Assembly (NCBI GenBank): GCA_030432505.1
Contig: JAUIHA010000060.1
Coordinates: forward strand, 1-5,816
Direction: 5' to 3'
Length of the DNA stretch: 5,816 bases
From: a bacterium
Lineage (GTDB): Bacteria > Babelota > Babeliae > Babelales > RVW-14
Notes under the pieces: generated by a model
Told to the model about the DNA's origin: nothing
Database searches by the model: none
The model's input: only the letters and a program-made list of their open reading frames with translations
Made by a program: the position numbers and the translations under genes
Shown here: positions 1-4,771 of the stretch, in pieces
Position numbering within the stretch: position 1 is the first letter of the stretch
Layout of the letters: each line of letters starts with the position of its first letter

Positions 1-1
1 T

Positions 2-295
2 GGTCTTAAAGGTGCTGATATAGACTATGTACAAAAACAGAATGACAAAGATAGAAGTATTCTTCACCTGATTTGTCATAGAGCAGCTTCTATTGATAGT
101 GCAAATAGTGTAGAATGCAGTATTATCATTGGTTTGCTTAAATTTTTCCTTGATAGAGGAATTCAGAAGTTAGATGTTGCACAATATTTGGCGCAACTTG
201 AATTTAAAGATGAAGGTGTGAAGAAACGCTGCGTTGCAATGATTAGCGCATACCAAAAACCAGTCAGAAAAGGTTGGTTTTCTTGGAGTAAATAA
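2..295 (+). CDS. C-terminal end of an ankyrin-repeat-like protein (5' partial)
   Basis: An open frame enters from the left edge and ends at TAA 293-295, giving 97 visible residues; the start lies outside the window. Visible residues 4-8 (GADID) followed by DRSILHL at about 17-23 and a hydrophobic helix ending FFLDRG at about 48-53 resemble the ankyrin pattern GAD-x-N...G-x-TPLHLA...LLLxxG. The repeat is degenerate: the loop between its two helices is about a dozen residues longer than usual. The tail (KPVRKGWFSWSK) is basic and aromatic and matches nothing I know. Ankyrin repeats are protein-protein interaction modules, often expanded in bacteria that live in eukaryotic cells; a host-interaction role here is inference. 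Only one repeat is visible, so the family call is moderate. The gene is convergent with the MutS-like gene and ends just before a strong terminator hairpin. Confidence 0.6.
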   Translation, partial: GLKGADIDYVQKQNDKDRSILHLICHRAASIDSANSVECSIIIGLLKFFLDRGIQKLDVAQYLAQLEFKDEGVKKRCVAMISAYQKPVRKGWFSWSK

Positions 296-322
296 TCTTT
301 GTGATTGTTAATACGAAAATTG

Positions 323-354
323 AAAGAGCTCTGGAAATTCCAGAGCTCTTTTTT
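323..354. terminator. Rho-independent terminator between convergent genes
   Basis: A perfect inverted repeat pairs 323-335 with 339-351 (13 bp, core GAGCTCTGGA) around a 3-base loop, and the right arm runs into a T tract (349-354). It lies 28 bases after the stop of the ankyrin-like gene and fits a strong intrinsic terminator on the + strand. On the - strand the same stem is followed by a weaker, interrupted T run, so it may also end the MutS-like transcript. Confidence 0.9.
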
Positions 355-363
355 ATATGAATA

Positions 364-387
364 CTTCGACAGGCTCAGTATGAGCAC
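364..387. repeat. Short dispersed-repeat-like motif (TTCGACAGGCTCAG type)
   Basis: The segment begins CTTCGACAGGCTCAG and continues to TGAGCAC. Its right half is a small hairpin, GCTCA-GTA-TGAGC at 373-385. I recall this motif (CTTCGACA[A/G]GCTCAG...TGAGC) as a short intergenic repeat found in many copies in many unrelated bacterial genomes. Only one copy occurs here, so repeat status comes from recall and not from this window. It sits between the MutS-like stop codon and the shared terminator and would be part of the MutS-like mRNA 3' end. Confidence 0.55.
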
Positions 388-405
388 TTTTATTTAGACT
401 TTTTC

Positions 406-2478
406 TTACTCTTGTTCTTGAACAATGCGTTGTGCTTCTTCAATTACACTGCCTTCAAATCCTTCGTTCTTAAGGATATCAAGCGCAACGTGTTGATTTG
501 ATATTCCTGGAACTAGTTTATACGGATACGAAATGTGTCCTTGTTCGTCTTTATCAACCGTTACTTTGTAATTAGCGAATGTATTAACATCCTGCTCAAG
601 TTTAGTGATAAGTGGGAAGTGTGTTGCTATCAAACTCACACTATTTTCAAAACCACCAAGGTGTTTTGCTACACCGTAGGCAGCAGCGGTTCCTTCAACG
701 GGTGACGTACCGTTAAAGATTTCATCAAACACCGTGAAGGAAAATTCATGAGGCTGTGATGTCTGGATTTTATCAATGAGCTTTTGTGCTCGTTTTACTT
801 CAGATTTAAACAGCGAGTTCCCTGCATCAACATCATCAGTAATATTGAGGTAGGTTGCAATTGAAGTAAATGGTGTGAAGGTAAATTCTTCTGCTGGAAC
901 AATGCCAAATGTTTGTGCCATGATGAGTGAAATAGTAAGCGCTTTTAGGATACATGATTTTCCAGCTGCATTTGGCCCGGTGATAATCATGTTTGGTTTA
1001 AAGCTATTTGTTCCAAGAGTGACATTGTTTGGTATGACATTTTCTGTGTCAATGAGTGGGTGCCAAAAACCTTTTGCTACAACGAAAGGCTTGTCTGATG
1101 TTTCATAATTGGCATAACAAAATCTTACTTGTTTGTGCTCAAATTCTTTGACAAGCTTTGCGCAAGAAAGGTAGACATCAACTTTCCCTGTTGATTCAAC
1201 TAAATTTTCAAGTTTGCTTTTAACCTTATAAGCAAGGTCAAAAGCTCGTAGAACAATTCCTTTATCTGAGAGATATGAAGCATCACCTTCAAGTGTTGGG
1301 TTTTCAACAAGATCCATAAGGTCTTTGAGCATTTCTTCTTGCGCTACATCATCTTCAAAGAATTTTACAAGTCCCTGAAACTCTGGAAATGTTGCAAGAA
1401 CTTCGTGTTCTTTTACGATCATATAAATCTTTTTTGACACCCTGATATAGCTGGCAATTCTTATGGTGAGTTCTTGAATTACTTTTTCAAGGAAAAACAT
1501 ATCACGTGTCCACTCAAGTGATTCTTTTACTTCAACCCCGCAGCAAATTCCACCAGCTATTGCTAGTGCTGCATGGAACCATCTGTTCTTGTATTCCCAT
1601 AGTTTTGGGAAGAAGTAACCAGGAGATCCTTTGTAATCTTCGGCATATTTGTGAAGTTTAGAATCTTCTTGAACCGGTTTGAAAAGATGGTAAATACCAT
1701 ACGCTGAGAGTGAAGCGGATGCTAAGATAGTGAAGTAATTTTGAGAGAAGCGTTTACCGTGCTCAAGCCAGCTTCGATAAAAAAGTGCGTAATCATTTTG
1801 ATTGAGTTTATCCATTCCTGGAAATGAAAAATAGCAACGCTTTGCAGTGTGTCTAAAATGATCTTTTTTCGACCACATTGCCAGCACTATGCGCTCGGCA
1901 TCTTCCAATGGTTTGATGGCATCATCAAGTTGTTGGTGGATGGTGTTATTTTTTTGTAACAAACGAATGACATCTTGGCGTTTTTTAAGGAGCTCTACAT
2001 CAGTGGTATTTTCTGCAAGAGTTGTATACAGGAGCGTTTCTCCGAGCTCTGTTTGTGTTCGAGAGATTGTGCTTCCTATATAATTCCCCTTGTTTCCTTC
2101 CGCGCAGAATAAATTCAGATTACTCCAAGTTGTGATATCTTCTTGAGGAGTATTAATGTCGTCATTACTTTTGATGTCTTCAATTTTTCTATGTTGCTCA
2201 ATAATTTTTTTTGTATTAATAAAGCTAAATGCTATTCCACGTTTCTGTTTTGCCGTAGGTTCTAATTTCATTTTAAGAAACTTGGTGAGGTATTCTTTAA
2301 AGCTGTGTGCAGACCAACCGTCGTCCTCCCAGGGGAACATTTGCATGTTGATATCTCGAATATGTTTTCCAATGAGATCAATTTTTTCTTTTTTTTCGAT
2401 AGGATTTTCTGCGAATGAGTAAGTTGGAATAGCAGAAATGAATGATATTGCTAAAAATAGTTGTTTGATTTTTTTCAT
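406..2478 (-). CDS. Exported or membrane-associated MutS-family ATPase (not canonical MutS)
   Basis: This 690-residue protein has a MutS-type ATPase domain at its C-terminus. Visible motifs are Walker A GPNAAGKS (501-508), Walker B FTVFDE (581-586) with the following GTSPVEG, the SLIATHF switch histidine (H620), and a tail YKLVPGISNQH (653-663) typical of the end of MutS. Residues 140-175 (RTQTELGETLL...LLKKRQDVIRLL) match the start of the MutS core (lever) domain III. The mismatch-recognition domain I and connector domain II are absent, so repair of mismatches like MutS is unlikely. Residues 1-23 form a textbook signal peptide (MKKIK, hydrophobic core, TYSFA before E24). Two weaker hydrophobic stretches at 248-266 and 300-316 sit inside the core domain and could be a membrane hairpin. 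An ATPase outside the cytoplasm would lack ATP, so topology is unresolved. The start is supported by AGAGGGG six bases upstream and a good promoter. Membrane-bound MutS-related proteins of unknown function exist in other bacteria; the role here is unknown. Confidence 0.88.
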   Translation of the reverse strand: MKKIKQLFLAISFISAIPTYSFAENPIEKKEKIDLIGKHIRDINMQMFPWEDDGWSAHSFKEYLTKFLKMKLEPTAKQKRGIAFSFINTKKIIEQHRKIEDIKSNDDINTPQEDITTWSNLNLFCAEGNKGNYIGSTISRTQTELGETLLYTTLAENTTDVELLKKRQDVIRLLQKNNTIHQQLDDAIKPLEDAERIVLAMWSKKDHFRHTAKRCYFSFPGMDKLNQNDYALFYRSWLEHGKRFSQNYFTILASASLSAYGIYHLFKPVQEDSKLHKYAEDYKGSPGYFFPKLWEYKNRWFHAALAIAGGICCGVEVKESLEWTRDMFFLEKVIQELTIRIASYIRVSKKIYMIVKEHEVLATFPEFQGLVKFFEDDVAQEEMLKDLMDLVENPTLEGDASYLSDKGIVLRAFDLAYKVKSKLENLVESTGKVDVYLSCAKLVKEFEHKQVRFCYANYETSDKPFVVAKGFWHPLIDTENVIPNNVTLGTNSFKPNMIITGPNAAGKSCILKALTISLIMAQTFGIVPAEEFTFTPFTSIATYLNITDDVDAGNSLFKSEVKRAQKLIDKIQTSQPHEFSFTVFDEIFNGTSPVEGTAAAYGVAKHLGGFENSVSLIATHFPLITKLEQDVNTFANYKVTVDKDEQGHISYPYKLVPGISNQHVALDILKNEGFEGSVIEEAQRIVQEQE

Positions 2479-2484
2479 GGATTT

Positions 2485-2491
2485 CCCCTCT
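2485..2491 (-). promoter_or_regulatory. Ribosome binding site of the MutS-like gene
   Basis: On the - strand AGAGGGG lies six bases before the ATG at 2478. This fixes the start and therefore confirms that the hydrophobic N-terminal signal is part of the product. Confidence 0.75.
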
Positions 2492-2511
2492 GGTTGATAG
2501 ATTGATGCTCT

Positions 2512-2539
2512 ATTGTAGACGATTTTTCTTGATTGGCAA
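2512..2539 (-). promoter_or_regulatory. Sigma70-type promoter of the MutS-like gene
   Basis: On the - strand a -35 box TTGCCA (2534-2539) and a -10 box TACAAT (2512-2517) are separated by 16 bases; each box matches the consensus at five of six positions. Transcription would begin near 2505, leaving a leader of about 25 bases before the start codon, enough for the visible ribosome binding site. Confidence 0.7.
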
Positions 2540-2553
2540 AAAAGCAGCTTTTT
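2539..2553. promoter_or_regulatory. Perfect palindrome between divergent promoters (possible operator)
   Basis: AAAAAGC and GCTTTTT are perfectly complementary arms around a single A at 2546. The element abuts the -35 box of the MutS-like promoter and lies about 27 bases upstream of the predicted -35 box of the RING gene. A site for a dimeric regulator is possible. The A/T-run composition also makes chance occurrence or intrinsic DNA curvature plausible. Confidence 0.3.
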
Positions 2554-2580
2554 CTTCCCATTTTTTACGGTCCTGATACT

Positions 2581-2608
2581 TTGAAATGACTATTGAAAAT
2601 ATTATTTT
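2581..2608 (+). promoter_or_regulatory. Probable promoter of the RING-finger gene
   Basis: TTGAAA (2581-2586) and TATTTT (2603-2608) are spaced by 16 bases, a fair sigma70-type match in AT-rich DNA. A start point near 2615 would leave a leader of about 19 bases that contains the GAGAGGG ribosome binding site. It would also exclude the upstream ATG at 2586 from the mRNA. Confidence 0.45.
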
Positions 2609-2620
2609 AGAAAGAAATGA

Positions 2621-2627
2621 GAGAGGG
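2621..2627 (+). promoter_or_regulatory. Ribosome binding site deciding the RING gene start
   Basis: GAGAGGG ends six bases before the ATG at 2634, a normal spacing. It directly abuts the in-frame ATG at 2628, which is too close, and it lies downstream of the ATG at 2586, which has no Shine-Dalgarno-like sequence. This selects 2634 as the start. Confidence 0.65.
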
Positions 2628-2633
2628 ATGTAT

Positions 2634-3263
2634 ATGGATTGGATGAAACGGATAGTGCTGGTTTTTCTTCTTATGGGGTTTTGTGGCAAGGGGCTTTTTG
2701 CTGGTAGAAGAGCTACTAGCATGAAAAAGGTAGTAGCACTCAAGGGAACGCAAAGACCGAAAAGACGAGCTGCGAAAGTAGCAGAGGAAAGAATTCAAGA
2801 GGAGCTTGATCTTGATGATGTAGGAGAAAAAGATAACAATTCCGAGTGTTCAGGATCTCCAAAGGATTCTGATTTTTTTGTAGATTATGCAGCAGCAGAA
2901 GAGTGTTTTAAAGAACCTCTTCGCAGTGGTATCTGTATGTTTTGTTCTAAGCCTGAAAATAATAAAAAATTATTGTATTTTTCACCTGAATGTGAAGAGT
3001 GTGATCATTATGCGCATAAAGAATGTTGGGAGGCTATGCAAGGTAAATGTGGGTTGTGTTGGCGAAATGCGTGCAGCGCAACTGAGCTTACTCTTGGAGT
3101 AGGAGGAATGAGGAGAACATATATGCTTATTCCTAAAGAAAACGAAACAATTAGAGGCTATTTTCTTACCAAAAAACGGCAAGAAAATATTGAGAGGTTT
3201 AATGACTTTATAGAGTCTTTTAAAAATGTTGGCGATCTTACGCCAATATCACTTTTCGATTAA
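2634..3263 (+). CDS. Exported RING-H2-like zinc-finger protein, candidate host-directed E3 ligase
   Basis: From the ATG at 2634 the product has 209 residues. Residues 1-23 form a signal peptide (basic MDWMKR, then a hydrophobic core ending GLFA before G24); no lipobox is present. A basic segment follows (31-48), then an acidic one (51-72). Residues 101-142 hold a RING-H2-like ligand pattern: C101-x2-C104-x18-C123-x-H125-x2-H128-x2-C131-x7-C139-x2-C142, with W132 just after the sixth ligand and an extra C120. The last ligand spacing is a little shorter than usual. RING domains bind two zinc ions and recruit ubiquitin E2 enzymes in eukaryotes; bacteria have no ubiquitin system, so an exported RING protein suggests a role in a eukaryotic host. 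That role is inference. The C-terminal 60 residues are unrecognised. The gene is divergent from the MutS-like gene and its last 15 bases overlap the convergent cyclase-family gene. Confidence 0.8.
   Translation: MDWMKRIVLVFLLMGFCGKGLFAGRRATSMKKVVALKGTQRPKRRAAKVAEERIQEELDLDDVGEKDNNSECSGSPKDSDFFVDYAAAEECFKEPLRSGICMFCSKPENNKKLLYFSPECEECDHYAHKECWEAMQGKCGLCWRNACSATELTLGVGGMRRTYMLIPKENETIRGYFLTKKRQENIERFNDFIESFKNVGDLTPISLFD
3222..3250 (-). terminator. Probable intrinsic terminator of the zwf-gnd-cyclase operon, inside the RING gene
   Basis: Positions 3226-3234 pair with 3241-3249 around a 6-base loop (ATCTTA); the inner six pairs are TTGGCG/CGCCAA and the outer part has one mismatch or wobble. Read on the - strand, the hairpin is followed at once by five T residues (3226-3222), the form of an intrinsic terminator. 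It overlaps the stop codon of the cyclase-family gene and lies within the coding 3' end of the RING gene. On the + strand the following T run (3253-3256) is short, so termination there is less convincing. Confidence 0.6.
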
Positions 3264-3881
3264 AAGAGCTCGTGCCGGTGCAGCCTCAAGACCTTGAATA
3301 TTTATTGGTAGGCATAATAAAAAATATTCTTTAGCTTCTACTTGTTGAAGACGTATACCCTCAATAATGGTAATGCCGTGTTCAAACAAAATGACATGTG
3401 TTTCATGGTCAGGTTGCTTACGTTCAATACCTAAGTAATCAATACCAACGGTTTTAATTTTTTTGTCCGCTAAAAACTGTGCACCAGATTGTTCAAGGTA
3501 AATAAAATTGTATTCAAATTTTTGTGTTGGACTTAGTGCACTATTTTTTGTTTTTAAAAGCAGGATTTCATTTTTTTGAATGTTATGCTTTTCAAGATCT
3601 ATAGCCGTAATTTTTTTTTCAACATCTGTTACGTCTAACACTCTGCATTTACCAACCAAGCTTTCAAGAGGAACTTGATCAATTGTTTTCCCACCTTTGG
3701 TAAAATGGCTTGGTGCGTCTACGTGTGTACCGGTATGTGAATCAAGAGAAATAGTTGATGAGCGTACGTAGTCTTTTTCAAAGTCTTTATCGTTGCGAAG
3801 TTCAACAATTTTACTGTCTTTGTACGTGGTCATGTCAGCGGTTATTGGCCAGCTGATGTCAATACTGTTTTTGATGTTCAT
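3249..3881 (-). CDS. Cyclase-family metal-dependent hydrolase (kynurenine formamidase-like)
   Basis: The 210-residue product belongs to the cyclase family (PF04199) that includes bacterial kynurenine formamidase KynB and isatin hydrolase. The family's metal-binding motif is complete: HTGTHVDAPSH at 49-59, with H49, H53, D55 and H59. The second conserved region HVILFEHGITIIEG (162-175) supplies the expected histidine (H162) and glutamate (E174). Length equals that of KynB, roughly 210 residues, and no signal peptide is seen, so it is probably cytoplasmic. These enzymes open amide or related bonds with Zn or Mn. Substrate cannot be read from sequence, and no tryptophan-degradation gene is nearby. 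The start codon overlaps the gnd stop in ATGA (3878-3881), with GAGGTGA seven bases upstream, so translation is coupled to gnd. The context raises, without proving, a link to the pentose phosphate branch. The 3' end overlaps the RING gene by 15 bases. Confidence 0.88.
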   Translation of the reverse strand: MNIKNSIDISWPITADMTTYKDSKIVELRNDKDFEKDYVRSSTISLDSHTGTHVDAPSHFTKGGKTIDQVPLESLVGKCRVLDVTDVEKKITAIDLEKHNIQKNEILLLKTKNSALSPTQKFEYNFIYLEQSGAQFLADKKIKTVGIDYLGIERKQPDHETHVILFEHGITIIEGIRLQQVEAKEYFLLCLPINIQGLEAAPARALLIEK

Positions 3882-4771
3882 TTCTTTTTCACCTCATGAC
3901 CACCGAATGCATTTCTCAGCATTGCAACCACTTTTGTTCCATAGTTACCGCCAGTTTCTCGAGACTCTCTTCGAATAGCAAGTGCACGTTCAAGGAGATC
4001 CATTGGAACGTTATACTTTTCAGCTTCATCCATTGTCCAACGGCCTGTTTTATTTTCGCCAATTTCTCCAGAGATATCTGCAAGTTCTTGATCATGTGTG
4101 AAGATACCGTGCAGCAGCTCAACAATGAATGAACGGATAACCGAACCATTGTTCCATACGCTGGTAATGTTTTTAAAATCAAGATCTTTATATTCGCCTT
4201 CTTTAAGCAAATGTAACCCCTCAGCATAAGCTTGCAGAAGTGCATACTCAATACCGTTGTGCGTCATTTTTACATAATGTCCAGCACCACTTGGTCCCAT
4301 GTATCCATAACCATTTGGTGCGGCTATCGCTTTGAAAATTGGTTCCACTTGTTCATAAATTTCTTTTTCCCCACCAACCATCAAAGAAAAACCAATTTTA
4401 CGCCCAGCAACCCCTCCAGATGTTCCACAATCAAGATAATGAATGCCATCTTTTGCTAACTCGTTGTGACGTCTGACTGAATTTTTAAAAAAACTGTTTC
4501 CACCATCAATGACAATATCACCTTGTTGTAAGTATGGCTTAAGTTCGCTAAGCACCGTATCAACAGCGTCTCCAGCAGGTACCATTAACCAATAAATGTT
4601 GGCGTGTTCATGCAAAGCTTCAAGGCTTTCAACTGCTGTTGCGCCAATTTCTTGAGCATGTGTACGAGCAGCTTCGCTTGGGTCAAACCCAAATACGCTG
4701 TGCCCGCCTTTTACTAAACGTTCTGCGACAATGAGTCCCATACGACCAAGTCCGACAACACCAATGTTCAT
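3878..4771 (-). CDS. gnd: 6-phosphogluconate dehydrogenase, decarboxylating, short form
   Basis: This enzyme oxidises and decarboxylates 6-phosphogluconate to ribulose 5-phosphate and CO2 in the cytoplasm. At 297 residues it is the short form of the family, about 300 residues compared with roughly 470 for the E. coli type. The N-terminal Rossmann fold begins GLGRMG (7-12). Catalytic and substrate residues are all present: S118-G119-G120 in the GTSGGVAG segment, K168, H171, N172 and E175 in YVKMTHNGIEYA, with the same spacing as in the sheep enzyme (K183, H186, N187, E190). Residue 30 is aspartate at the end of the second strand (FGFDP), a position that in Rossmann enzymes usually indicates NAD rather than NADP; this is inference. 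The start codon overlaps the zwf stop (ATGA, 4768-4771), with AAGGAG five bases before it. The stop overlaps the start of the cyclase-family gene in the same way. Confidence 0.96.
   Translation of the reverse strand: MNIGVVGLGRMGLIVAERLVKGGHSVFGFDPSEAARTHAQEIGATAVESLEALHEHANIYWLMVPAGDAVDTVLSELKPYLQQGDIVIDGGNSFFKNSVRRHNELAKDGIHYLDCGTSGGVAGRKIGFSLMVGGEKEIYEQVEPIFKAIAAPNGYGYMGPSGAGHYVKMTHNGIEYALLQAYAEGLHLLKEGEYKDLDFKNITSVWNNGSVIRSFIVELLHGIFTHDQELADISGEIGENKTGRWTMDEAEKYNVPMDLLERALAIRRESRETGGNYGTKVVAMLRNAFGGHEVKKK
3889..3895 (-). promoter_or_regulatory. Ribosome binding site of the cyclase-family gene, inside gnd
   Basis: On the - strand GAGGTGA lies seven bases before the ATG at 3881. It is a near-perfect anti-16S match placed within the last codons of gnd, supporting both the chosen start and translational coupling. 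Confidence 0.7.

Noticed and set aside
163..387. A 74-codon open frame on the - strand overlapping the ankyrin-like gene and its terminator
   Set aside because: It crosses the terminator hairpin and the repeat motif, has no ribosome binding site or recognisable domain, and lies antisense to a better coding frame.
406..2478. Calling this gene mutS and assigning it to mismatch repair
   Set aside because: The mismatch-recognition and connector domains are absent and a signal peptide is present, so the canonical function is not supported.
2586..2633. Upstream in-frame starts (ATG at 2586 and 2628) for the RING gene
   Set aside because: Neither has a suitably spaced ribosome binding site. The ATG at 2586 overlaps the predicted -35 box, and the added residues would put charged sequence before the signal peptide. 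The ATG at 2634 has GAGAGGG at six bases.
2684..2695. Cysteine near the end of the RING protein's signal peptide as a lipoprotein anchor
   Set aside because: C17 is preceded by M-G-F, which does not fit the lipobox rule of Gly, Ala or Ser just before the cysteine. A standard signal peptidase site after LFA is better.
3916..4251. A 111-codon open frame inside gnd on the same strand
   Set aside because: It is an alternate frame of a clearly conserved enzyme, with no independent start signals or family resemblance. The many other open frames opposite zwf, gnd and the MutS-like gene were dropped for the same reason.
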